Below are positions 1 through 11,289 of a DNA stretch of 64,000 nt, one piece after another; the first letter of the stretch is position 1; each line of letters opens with the position of its first letter. The notes under the pieces were generated by a model that was not told the DNA's origin, ran no database searches, and saw only the letters and a list, made by a program, of their open reading frames with translations. The DNA comes from Rhytidiadelphus loreus (Eukaryota > Streptophyta > Bryopsida > Hypnales > Hylocomiaceae). A program made the translations under genes and the position numbers. The stretch spans positions 69,273,093 through 69,337,092 of the forward strand of contig OX344763.1 of the NCBI GenBank assembly GCA_947034895.1, read 5' to 3'.

Positions 1-38
1 CAAAGTGACCACCCAAACGTGCATATTGTTTTGAATGC
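1..38. repeat. Partial monomer at left edge
   Basis: This is the 3' tail of a monomer, from CAAAGTGACC to GAATGC, so the array continues beyond the left edge. The matching fragment at the right edge is 63995-64000. Confidence 0.95.
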
Positions 39-222
39 ATGAGTTTAGGAATAAATGCAACTTGCACAAACATGTTTTACCATCTTCTTTACGTGAATTC
101 TCGTGACATTATATTTTTCTGACGGTCATTAACGTACAGGGCAAGAACGTTGCCTCAATTTTTAGTTTCACGCACAAAATCATTCAAAGTGACCACCCAA
201 ACGTGCATATTGTTTTGAATGC
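39..222. repeat. Satellite monomer, CTGACGG ('K') subtype
   Basis: A single 184-bp monomer with CTGACGGTC and GCCTC, the same subtype that begins HOR-B copies at 11290, 15159 and 16636. It precedes the decayed HOR-A copy. Its tail reads GCATCAG rather than GCATGAG. Confidence 0.85.
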
Positions 223-1697
223 ATCAGTTTAGGAATAAATGCAACTTGCACAAACATGTTTTACCATCTTCTTTACGTGAATTCTCGGGACATTATATTT
301 TGTTGGACAGTCATTAACGTACAGGGCAAGAACGTTGCCTCAATTTTTAGTTTCACACACAAAATCATTCAAAGTGACCACCCAAACGTGCATATTGATT
401 TGAATGCATGAGTTTAGGAATAAATGCAACTTGCACAAACATGTTTTTCCATCTTCTGTACGTGAATTCTCGTGACATTATATTTTGTTGGACAGTCGTT
501 AACGTACAGGGCAAGAACGTTGCCCCAATTTTTAGTTTCACGCACAAAATCATTCAAACTGACCAGCCAAACGTGCATATTGTTTTGAATGCATGAGTTT
601 AGGAATAAATGCAACTTGCACAAACATGTTTTTCCATCTTCTTTACGTGAATTCTCATGACATTATATTTTTCTGACAGTCATTAACGTACAGGGCAAGA
701 ACGTTGCCTCAATTTTTAGTTTCACGCACAAAATCATTCAAAGTGACCACCCAAACGTGCTTATCGTTTTGAATGCATGAGTTTAGGAATAAATGCAACT
801 TGCACAAACATGTTTTTCCATCTTCTGTACGTGAATTCTCGGGACATTATATTTTGTTGGACAGTCGTTAACGTACAGGGCAAGAACGTTGCCCCAATTT
901 TTAGTTTCACGCACAAAATCATTCAAAGTGACCACCCAAACGTGCATATCCTTTTGCATGCATGAGTTTAGGAATAAATGCAACTTGCACAAACATGTTT
1001 TAGAATCTTCTTTAGGTGAATTCTCTTGACATTATATTTTTCTGACAGCCATTAACGTACACGGCAAGAACGTTGCCCCAATTTTTAGTTTCACCCACAA
1101 AATCATTCAAAGTGACCACCCAAACCTGCATATCCTTTTGCATGCATTAGTTTAGGAATAAATGCAACTTGCACAAACATGTTTTACCATCTTCTTTACG
1201 TGAATTCTCATGACATTATATTTTTCTGACAGTCATTAACGTACAGGGCAAGAAAGTTGCCCCAATTTTTAGTTTCACCCACAAAATCATTCAAAGTGAC
1301 CACCCAAACCTGCATATCCTTTTGCATGCATTAGTTTAGGAATAAATGCAACTTGCACAAACATGTTTTACCATCTTTTTTACGTGAATTCTCATGACAT
1401 TATATTTTTCTGACAGTCATTAACGTACAGGGCAAGAACGTTGCCTCAATTTTTAGTTTCACCCACAAAATCATTCAAAGTGACCACCCAAACGTGCATA
1501 TTGTTTTGAATGCATGAGTTTAGGAATAAATGCAACTTGCACAAACATGTTTTACCATCTTTTTTACGTGAATTCTCATGACATTATATTTTTCTGACAG
1601 TCATTAACGTACAGGGCAAGAACGTTGCCTCAATTTTTAGTTTCACGCACAAAATCATTCAAAGTGACCACCCAAACGTGCATATTGTTTTGAATGC
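223..1697. repeat. Decayed HOR-A copy, 8 monomers
   Basis: These eight monomers line up with positions 2-10 of the 1844-bp unit that follows but are more diverged and one monomer short. The shortening is explained by the monomer at 962. It begins like the unit member at 2622 (TTTTAGAATC, AGCCATTAACG, ACACGG) and ends like the member at 2806 (GCCCC, CACCC, CCTGCATATCC, GCATTAG), so it is a fusion across one monomer. The monomer at 1146 also has the CCTGCATATCC tail instead of the expected CGTGCATATTG. Confidence 0.85.
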
Positions 1698-2067
1698 ATG
1701 AGTTTAGGAATAAATGCAACTTGCACAAACATGTTTTTCCATCTTCTGTACGTGAATTCTCGGGACATTATATTTTGTTGGACAGTCGTTAACGTACAGG
1801 GCAAGAACGTTGCCCCAATTTTTAGTTTCACGCACAAAATTATTCAAAGTGACCACCCAAACGTGTATATTTTTTTGAATGCATGAGTTTAGGAATAAAT
1901 GCAACTTGCACAAACATGTTTTACCATCTTCTTTACGTGAATTCTCGTGACATTATATTTTGTTGGACAGTCATTAACGTCCAGGGCAAGAACGTTGCCC
2001 CAATTTTTAGTTTCACGCACAAAATCATTCAAAGTGACCACCCAAACGTGCATATTGATTTGAATGC

Positions 2068-2252
2068 ATGAGTTTAGGAATAAATGCAACTTGCACAAAC
2101 ATGTTTTTCCATCTTCTGTACGTGAATTCTCGTGACATTATATTTTGTTGGACAGTCGTTAACGTACAGGGCAAGAACGTTGCCCCAATTTTTAGTTTCA
2201 CGCACAAAATCATTCAAAGTGACCACCCAAACGTGCATATTGTTTTGAATGC
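2068..2252. repeat. Representative 185-bp class monomer (GTTGG type)
   Basis: This reference monomer carries GTTGGACAG (around 2146-2154) where the other class has TCTGACAG. The difference is two substitutions and one inserted G. On the left side of the window this block is usually linked to TTTTCC (2104-2109), TCTGTACG (2115-2122), GTCGTTAAC and GCCCC. Dyads visible here are TGCAA-C-TTGCA at 2085-2095, the palindrome AAACATGTTT at 2097-2106, the EcoRI site at 2124-2129, CGTTAACG (which includes an HpaI site) at 2157-2164, and TGCAT/ATGCA arms at 2234-2238 and 2249-2253 with a 10-nt spacer. There are 119 monomers of this class. Confidence 0.95.
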
Positions 2253-2436
2253 ATGAGTTTAGGAATAAATGCAACTTGCACAAACATGTTTTACCATCTT
2301 CTTTACGTGAATTCTCATGACATTATATTTTTCTGACAGTCATTAACGTACAGGGCAAGAACGTTGCCTCAATTTTTAGTTTCACGCACAAAATCATTCA
2401 AAGTGACCACCCAAACGGGCTTATCGTTTTGAATGC
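2253..2436. repeat. Representative 184-bp class monomer (TCTGAC type)
   Basis: This monomer carries TCTGACAG and the small dyad TGAC-A-GTCA at 2334-2342, which the GTTGG class lacks. It is linked to TTTTACC, CATGACATT and GCCTC. There are 228 monomers of this class, with sub-variants TCCTGAC, TCTGACGG, TCTAACAG, TCTGATAG and TATAATTTTC. It is the commoner and probably the basal form, though that polarity is an inference. Confidence 0.95.
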
Positions 2437-3541
2437 ATGAGTTTAGGAATAAATGCAACTTGCACAAACATGTTTTTCCATCTTCTGTACGTGAATTCTC
2501 GGGACATTATATTTTGTTGGACAGTCGTTAACGTACAGGGCAAGAACGTTGCCCCAATTTTTAGTTTCACGCACAAAATCATTCAAAGTGACCACCCAAA
2601 CGTGCATATCCTTTTGCATGCATGAGTTTAGGAATAAATGCAACTTGCACAAACATGTTTTAGAATCTTCTTTAGGTGAATTCTCTTGACATTATATTTT
2701 TCTGACAGCCATTAACGTACACGGCAAGAACGTTGCCTCAATTTTTAGTTTCACGCACAAAATCATTCAAAGTGACCACCCAAACGTGCATATTGTTTTG
2801 AATGCATGAGTTTAGGAATAAATGCAACTTGCACAAACATGTTTTAGCATCTTCCTTACGTGAATTCTCGTGACATTATATTTTCCTGACAGTCATTAAC
2901 GTACAGGGCAAGAACGTTGCCCCAATTTTTAGTTTCACCCACAAAATCATTCAAAGTGACCACCCAAACCTGCATATCCTTTTGCATGCATTAGTTTAGG
3001 AATAAATGCAACTTGCACAAACATGTTTTACCATCTTCTTTACGTGAATTCTCATGACATTATATTTTTCTGACAGTCATTAACGTACAGGGCAAGAAAG
3101 TTGCCCCAATTTTTAGTTTCACGCACAAAATCATTCAAAGTGACCACCCAAACGTGCATATTGTTTTGAATGCATGAGTTTAGGAATAAATGCAACTTGC
3201 ACAAACATGTTTTACCATCTTTTTTACGTGAATTCTCATGACATTATATTTTTCTGACAGTCATTAACGTACAGGGCAAGAACGTTGCCTCAATTTTTAG
3301 TTTCACCCACAAAATCATTCAAAGTGACCACCCAAACGTGCATATTGTTTTGAATGCATGAGTTTAGGAATAAATGCAACTTGCACAAACATGTTTTACC
3401 ATCTTTTTTACGTGAATTCTCATGACATTATATTTTTCTGACAGTCATTAACGTACAGGGCAAGAACGTTGCCTCAATTTTTAGTTTCACGCACAAAATC
3501 ATTCAAAGTGACCACCCAAACGTGCTTATCGTTTTGAATGC

Positions 3542-5385
3542 ATGAGTTTAGGAATAAATGCAACTTGCACAAACATGTTTTTCCATCTTCTGTACGTGAA
3601 TTCTCGGGACATTATATTTTGTTGGACAGTCGTTAACGTACAGGGCAAGAACGTTGCCCCAATTTTTAGTTTCACGCACAAAATTATTCAAAGTGACCAC
3701 CCAAACGTGTATATTTTTTTGAATGCATGAGTTTAGGAATAAATGCAACTTGCACAAACATGTTTTACCATCTTCTTTACGTGAATTCTCGTGACATTAT
3801 ATTTTGTTGGACAGTCATTAACGTCCAGGGCAAGAACGTTGCCCCAATTTTTAGTTTCACGCACAAAATCATTCAAAGTGACCACCCAAACGTGCATATT
3901 GATTTGAATGCATGAGTTTAGGAATAAATGCAACTTGCACAAACATGTTTTTCCATCTTCTGTACGTGAATTCTCGTGACATTATATTTTGTTGGACAGT
4001 CGTTAACGTACAGGGCAAGAACGTTGCCCCAATTTTTAGTTTCACGCACAAAATCATTCAAAGTGACCACCCAAACGTGCATATTGTTTTGAATGCATGA
4101 GTTTAGGAATAAATGCAACTTGCACAAACATGTTTTACCATCTTCTTTACGTGAATTCTCATGACATTATATTTTTCTGACAGTCATTAACGTACAGGGC
4201 AAGAACGTTGCCTCAATTTTTAGTTTCACGCACAAAATCATTCAAAGTGACCACCCAAACGGGCTTATCGTTTTGAATGCATGAGTTTAGGAATAAATGC
4301 AACTTGCACAAACATGTTTTTCCATCTTCTGTACGTGAATTCTCGGGACATTATATTTTGTTGGACAGTCGTTAACGTACAGGGCAAGAACGTTGCCCCA
4401 ATTTTTAGTTTCACGCACAAAATCATTCAAAGTGACCACCCAAACGTGCATATCCTTTTGCATGCATGAGTTTAGGAATAAATGCAACTTGCACAAACAT
4501 GTTTTAGAATCTTCTTTAGGTGAATTCTCTTGACATTATATTTTTCTGACAGCCATTAACGTACACGGCAAGAACGTTGCCTCAATTTTTAGTTTCACGC
4601 ACAAAATCATTCAAAGTGACCACCCAAACGTGCATATTGTTTTGAATGCATGAGTTTAGGAATAAATGCAACTTGCACAAACATGTTTTAGCATCTTCCT
4701 TACGTGAATTCTCGTGACATTATATTTTCCTGACAGTCATTAACGTACAGGGCAAGAACGTTGCCCCAATTTTTAGTTTCACCCACAAAATCATTCAAAG
4801 TGACCACCCAAACCTGCATATCCTTTTGCATGCATTAGTTTAGGAATAAATGCAACTTGCACAAACATGTTTTACCATCTTCTTTACGTGAATTCTCATG
4901 ACATTATATTTTTCTGACAGTCATTAACGTACAGGGCAAGAAAGTTGCCCCAATTTTTAGTTTCACGCACAAAATCATTCAAAGTGACCACCCAAACGTG
5001 CATATTGTTTTGAATGCATGAGTTTAGGAATAAATGCAACTTGCACAAACATGTTTTACCATCTTTTTTACGTGAATTCTCATGACATTATATTTTTCTG
5101 ACAGTCATTAACGTACAGGGCAAGAACGTTGCCTCAATTTTTAGTTTCACCCACAAAATCATTCAAAGTGACCACCCAAACGTGCATATTGTTTTGAATG
5201 CATGAGTTTAGGAATAAATGCAACTTGCACAAACATGTTTTACCATCTTTTTTACGTGAATTCTCATGACATTATATTTTTCTGACAGTCATTAACGTAC
5301 AGGGCAAGAACGTTGCCTCAATTTTTAGTTTCACGCACAAAATCATTCAAAGTGACCACCCAAACGTGCTTATCGTTTTGAATGC
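3542..5385. repeat. HOR-A unit, copy 2
   Basis: This copy repeats every diagnostic variant of copy 1 at +1844. I saw no difference by eye, including the rare AACGTCC and CGGGCTTATCG variants. Confidence 0.95.
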
Positions 5386-7229
5386 ATGAGTTTAGGAATA
5401 AATGCAACTTGCACAAACATGTTTTTCCATCTTCTGTACGTGAATTCTCGGGACATTATATTTTGTTGGACAGTCGTTAACGTACAGGGCAAGAACGTTG
5501 CCCCAATTTTTAGTTTCACGCACAAAATTATTCAAAGTGACCACCCAAACGTGTATATTTTTTTGAATGCATGAGTTTAGGAATAAATGCAACTTGCACA
5601 AACATGTTTTACCATCTTCTTTACGTGAATTCTCGTGACATTATATTTTGTTGGACAGTCATTAACGTCCAGGGCAAGAACGTTGCCCCAATTTTTAGTT
5701 TCACGCACAAAATCATTCAAAGTGACCACCCAAACGTGCATATTGATTTGAATGCATGAGTTTAGGAATAAATGCAACTTGCACAAACATGTTTTTCCAT
5801 CTTCTGTACGTGAATTCTCGTGACATTATATTTTGTTGGACAGTCGTTAACGTACAGGGCAAGAACGTTGCCCCAATTTTTAGTTTCACGCACAAAATCA
5901 TTCAAAGTGACCACCCAAACGTGCATATTGTTTTGAATGCATGAGTTTAGGAATAAATGCAACTTGCACAAACATGTTTTACCATCTTCTTTACGTGAAT
6001 TCTCATGACATTATATTTTTCTGACAGTCATTAACGTACAGGGCAAGAACGTTGCCTCAATTTTTAGTTTCACGCACAAAATCATTCAAAGTGACCACCC
6101 AAACGGGCTTATCGTTTTGAATGCATGAGTTTAGGAATAAATGCAACTTGCACAAACATGTTTTTCCATCTTCTGTACGTGAATTCTCGGGACATTATAT
6201 TTTGTTGGACAGTCGTTAACGTACAGGGCAAGAACGTTGCCCCAATTTTTAGTTTCACGCACAAAATCATTCAAAGTGACCACCCAAACGTGCATATCCT
6301 TTTGCATGCATGAGTTTAGGAATAAATGCAACTTGCACAAACATGTTTTACCATCTTCTTTAGGTGAATTCTCTTGACATTATATTTTTCTGACAGCCAT
6401 TAACGTACACGGCAAGAACGTTGCCTCAATTTTTAGTTTCACGCACAAAATCATTCAAAGTGACCACCCAAACGTGCATATTGTTTTGAATGCATGAGTT
6501 TAGGAATAAATGCAACTTGCACAAACATGTTTTAGCATCTTCCTTACGTGAATTCTCGTGACATTATATTTTCCTGACAGTCATTAACGTACAGGGCAAG
6601 AACGTTGCCCCAATTTTTAGTTTCACCCACAAAATCATTCAAAGTGACCACCCAAACCTGCATATCCTTTTGCATGCATTAGTTTAGGAATAAATGCAAC
6701 TTGCACAAACATGTTTTACCATCTTCTTTACGTGAATTCTCATGACATTATATTTTTCTGACAGTCATTAACGTACAGGGCAAGAAAGTTGCCCCAATTT
6801 TTAGTTTCACGCACAAAATCATTCAAAGTGACCACCCAAACGTGCATATTGTTTTGAATGCATGAGTTTAGGAATAAATGCAACTTGCACAAACATGTTT
6901 TACCATCTTTTTTACGTGAATTCTCATGACATTATATTTTTCTGACAGTCATTAACGTACAGGGCAAGAACGTTGCCTCAATTTTTAGTTTCACCCACAA
7001 AATCATTCAAAGTGACCACCCAAACGTGCATATTGTTTTGAATGCATGAGTTTAGGAATAAATGCAACTTGCACAAACATGTTTTACCATCTTTTTTACG
7101 TGAATTCTCATGACATTATATTTTTCTGACAGTCATTAACGTACAGGGCAAGAACGTTGCCTCAATTTTTAGTTTCACGCACAAAATCATTCAAAGTGAC
7201 CACCCAAACGTGCTTATCGTTTTGAATGC
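5386..7229. repeat. HOR-A unit, copy 3
   Basis: Matches copies 1 and 2 at +1844. The only difference I noticed is near 6350: TTTTACCATC in place of TTTTAGAATC in the sixth monomer, with the rest of that monomer (TTTAGGTG, AGCC, ACACGG) unchanged. This looks like a very short conversion tract. Confidence 0.94.
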
Positions 7230-7599
7230 ATGAGTTTAGGAATAAATGCAACTTGCACAAACATGTTTTTCCATCTTCTGTACGTGAATTCTCGGGACAT
7301 TATATTTTGTTGGACAGTCGTTAACGTACAGGGCAAGAACGTTGCCCCAATTTTTAGTTTCACGCACAAAATTATTCAAAGTGACCACCCAAACGTGTAT
7401 ATTGTTTTGAATGCATGAGTTTAGGAATAAATGCAACTTGCACAAACATGTTTTTCCATCTTCTGTACGTGAATTCTCGTGACATTATATTTTGTTGGAC
7501 AGTCGTTAACGTACAAGGCAAGAACGTTGCCCCAATTTTTAGTTTCACGCACAAAATCATTCAAAGTGACCACCCAAACGTGCATATTGTTTTGAATGC
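7230..7599. repeat. HOR-A unit, truncated fourth copy (2 monomers)
   Basis: The first HOR-A monomer is present (7230) but with TATTGTTTT replacing its long T run. The second member (AACGTCC) is missing and the third member follows directly at 7415. HOR-A order then stops, and a different monomer series starts at 7600. Confidence 0.88.
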
Positions 7600-8891
7600 A
7601 TGAGTTTAGGAATAAATGCAACTTGCACAAACATGTTTTACCATCTTCTTTACGTGAATTCTTGTGACATTGTATTTTGTTGGACAGTCATTAACGTACA
7701 GGGCAAGAACGTTGCCTCAATTTTTAGTTTCACGCACAAAATCATTCAAAGTGATCACCCAAACCTGCATATCCTTTTGCATGCAGGACTTTAGGAATAA
7801 ATGCAACTTGCACAAACATGTTTTACCATCTTCTTTACGTGAATTCTTGTGACATTGTATTTTGTTGGACAGTCATTAACGTACAGGGCAAGAACGTTGC
7901 CTCAATTTTTAGTTTCACGCACAAAATCATTCAAAGTGATCACCCAAACCTGCATATCCTTTTGCATGCAGGACTTTAGGAATAAATGCAACTTGCACAA
8001 ACATGTTTTAGCATCTTCTTTACGTGAATTCTCGTGACATTATATTTTTCTGACAGTCATTAAAGGACAGGGCAAGAACGTTGTCTCAATTTTTAGTTTC
8101 ACGCACAAAATCACTCAAAGTGACCACCCAAACGTGCATATTGTTTTGAATGCATGAGTTTAGGAATAAATGCAACTAGCACAAACATGTTTTACCATCT
8201 TCTTTACGTGAATTCTCGTGACATTATATTTTGTTGGACAGTCATTAACGTACAGGGCAAGAACGTTGCCTCAATTTTTAGTTTCACGCACAAAATCATT
8301 CAAAGTGACCACCCAAACGTGCATATTGATTTGAATGCATGAGTTTAGGAATAAATGCAACTTGCACAAACATGTTTTTCCATCTTCTGTACGTGAATTC
8401 TCGGGACATTATATTTTGTTGGACAGTCGTTAACGTACAGGGCAAGAACGTTGCCCCAATTTTTAGTTTCACGCACAAAATCATTCAAAGTGACCACCCA
8501 AACGTGCATATTGTTTTGAATGCATGAGTTTAGGAATAAATGCAACTTGCACAAACATGTTTTAGCATCTTCCTTACGTGAATTCTCGTGACATTATATT
8601 TTCCTGACAGTCATTAACGTACAGGGCAAGAACGTTGCCCCAATTTTTAGTTTCACGCACAAAATCATTCAAAGTGACCACCCAAACGTGCATATCCTTT
8701 TGCATGCATGAGTTTAGGAATAAATGCAACTTGCACAAACATGTTTTACCATCTTCTTTACGTGAATTCTCATGACATTATATTTTTCTGACAGTCATTA
8801 ACGTACAGGGCAAGAACGTTGCCTCAATTTTTAGTTTCACGCACAAAATCATTCAAAGTGACCACCCAAACGTGCATATTGATTTGAATGC
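7600..8891. repeat. HOR-B fragment with TGATCA doublet
   Basis: Two nearly identical 185-bp monomers (7600, 7785) carry CTTGTGACATTGTA, GTGATCACCC (a BclI site) and CATGCAGGAC. They are followed by a monomer with TTAAAGGACAGGG and GTTGTCTC (7970), then by monomers at 8154, 8339, 8524 and 8708 that recombine HOR-B and HOR-A variants. The 8154 member has ACTAGCAC in place of ACTTGCAC. Confidence 0.87.
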
Positions 8892-10735
8892 ATGAGTTTA
8901 GGAATAAATGCAACTTGCACAAGCATGTTTTTCCATCTTCTGTACGTGAATTCTCGTGACATTATATTTTGTTGGACAGTCGTTAACGTACAGGGCAAGA
9001 ACGTTGCCCCAATTTTTAGTTTCACGCACAAAATCATTCAAAGTGACCACCCAAACGTGCATATTGTTTTGAATGCATGAGTTTAGGAATAAATGCAACT
9101 TGCACAAACATGTTTTACCATCTTCTTTACGTGAATTCTCATGACATTATATTTTTCTGACAGTCATTAACGTACAGGGCAAGAACGTTGCCTCAATTTT
9201 TAGTTTCACGCACAAAATCATTCAAAGTGACCACCCAAACGTGCTTATCGTTTTGAATGCATGAGTTTAGGAATGAATGCAACTTGCACAAACATGTTTT
9301 TCCATCTTCTGTACGTGAATTCTCGTGACATTATATTTTGTTGGACAGTCGTTAACGTACAGGGCAAGAACGTTGCCCCAATTTTTAGTTTCACGCACAA
9401 AATCATTCAAAGTGACCACCCAAACGTGCATATCCTTTTGCATGCATGAGTTTAGGAATAAATGCAACTTGCACAAACATGTTTTAGAATCTTCTTTAGG
9501 TGAATTCTCTTGACATTATATTTTTCTGACAGCCATTAACGTACACGGCAAGAACGTTGCCTCAATTTTTAGTTTCACGCACAAAATCATTCAAAATGAC
9601 CACCCAAACGTGCATATTGTTTTGAATGCATGAGTTTAGGAATAAATGCAACTTGCACAAACATGTTTTAGCATCTTCCTTACGTGAATTCTCGTGACAT
9701 TATATTTTCCTGACAGTCATTAACGTACAGGGCAAGAACGTTGCCCCAATTTTTAGTTTCACCCACAAAATCATTCAAAGTGACCACCCAAACCTGCATA
9801 TTGTTTTGAATGCATGAGTTTAGGAATAAATGCAACTTGCACAAACATGTTTTACCATCTTCTTTACGTGAATTCTCATGACATTATATTTTTCTGACAG
9901 TCATTAACGTACAGGGCAAGAAAGTTGCCCCAATTTTTAGTTTCACGCACAAAATCATTCAAAGTGACCACCCAAACGTGCATATTGTTTTGAATGCATG
10001 AGTTTAGGAATAAATGCAACTTGCACAAACATGTTTTACCATCTTTTTTACGTGAATTCTCATGACATTATATTTTTCTGACAGTCATTAACGTACAGGG
10101 CAAGAACGTTGCCTCAATTTTTAGTTTCACCCACAAAATCATTCAAAGTGACCACCCAAACGTGCATATTGTTTTGAATGCATGAGTTTAGGAATAAATG
10201 CAACTTGCACAAACATGTTTTACCATCTTTTTTACGTGAATTCTCATGACATTATATTTTTCTGACAGTCATTAACGTACAGGGCAAGAACGTTGCCTCA
10301 ATTTTTAGTTTCACGCACAAAATCATTCAAAGTGACCACCCAAACGTGCTTATCGTTTTGAATGCATGAGTTTAGGAATAAATGCAACTTGCACAAACAT
10401 GTTTTTCCATCTTCTGTACGTGAATTCTCGGGACATTATATTTTGTTGGACAGTCGTTAACGTACAGGGCAAGAACGTTGCCCCAATTTTTAGTTTCACG
10501 CACAAAATTATTCAAAGTGACCACCCAAACGTGTATATTGTTTTGAATGCATGAGTTTAGGAATAAATGCAACTTGCACAAACATGTTTTACCATCTTCT
10601 TTACGTGAATTCTCGTGACATTATATTTTGTTGGACAGTCGTTAACGTACAAGGCAAGAACGTTGCCCCAATTTTTAGTTTCACGCACAAAATCATTCAA
10701 AGTGACCACCCAAACGTGCATATTGATTTGAATGC
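8892..10735. repeat. HOR-A unit in rotated frame (10 monomers, 1844 bp)
   Basis: Members appear in HOR-A order but starting at the third position: 8892, 9077, 9261, 9446 (TTAGAATC/AGCC), 9630 (TTCCTGAC), 9814 (GAAAGTTG), 9998 and 10182 (CATCTTTTTTACG), 10366, 10551. The length is again 1844 bp. It differs from copies 1-3 by several variants: an aagCATGTTT change near 8924, GAATGAATGC at 9261, CTGCATATTG at 9630, and ACAAGGC replacing ACGTCCAGG's position in the last member. Confidence 0.9.
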
Positions 10736-11289
10736 ATGAGTTTAGGAATAAATGCAACTTGCACAAACATGTTTTTCCATCTTCTGTACGTGAATTCTCG
10801 TGACATTATATTTTGTTGGACAGTCGTTAACGTACAAGGCAAGAACGTTGCCCCAATTTTTAGTTTCACGCACAAAATCATTCAAAGTGACCACCCAAAC
10901 GTGCATATTGTTTTGAATGCATGAGTTTAGGAATAAATGCAACTTGCACAAACATGTTTTACCATCTTCTTTACGTGAATTCTTGTGACATTGTATTTTG
11001 TTGGACAGTCATTAACGTACAGGGCAAGAACGTTGCCTCAATTTTTAGTTTCACGCACAAAATCATTCAAAGTGATCACCCAAACCTGCATATCCTTTTG
11101 CATGCAGGACTTTAGGAATAAATGCAACTTGCACAAACATGTTTTAGCATCTTCTTTACGTGAATTCTCGTGACATTATATTTTTCTGACAGTCATTAAA
11201 GGACAGGGCAAGAACGTTGTCTCAATTTTTAGTTTCACGCACAAAATCACTCAAAGTGACCACCCAAACGTGCATATTGTTTTGAATGC
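10736..11289. repeat. Three-monomer junction (HOR-A to HOR-B)
   Basis: The monomers are an ACAAGGC member (10736), a single TGATCA member (10921) and the AAAGGACAGGG/GTTGTCTC member (11106). Only one TGATCA monomer is present where neighbouring copies have two. Confidence 0.87.

Larger units (their letters stand above)
1698..3541. repeat. HOR-A unit, copy 1 (10 monomers, 1844 bp)
   Basis: Ten distinguishable monomers start at 1698, 1883, 2068, 2253, 2437, 2622, 2806, 2990, 3174 and 3358. Four are 185-class (1698, 1883, 2068, 2437) and six are 184-class, giving 1844 bp. Diagnostic positions are GTGTATATTTTTTT (first member), AACGTCCAGG (second), CGGGCTTATCG (fourth), TTAGAATC with AGCC (sixth), TTCCTGAC (seventh), GAAAGTTGCCCC (eighth) and CATCTTTTTTACG (ninth and tenth). 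Confidence 0.95.

Noticed and set aside
2290..2345. TATA-like ATTATATTTT as a promoter
   Set aside because: It occurs in every monomer as part of the AT-rich segment. There is no transcript evidence and no distinct start-site context, so I did not annotate it.
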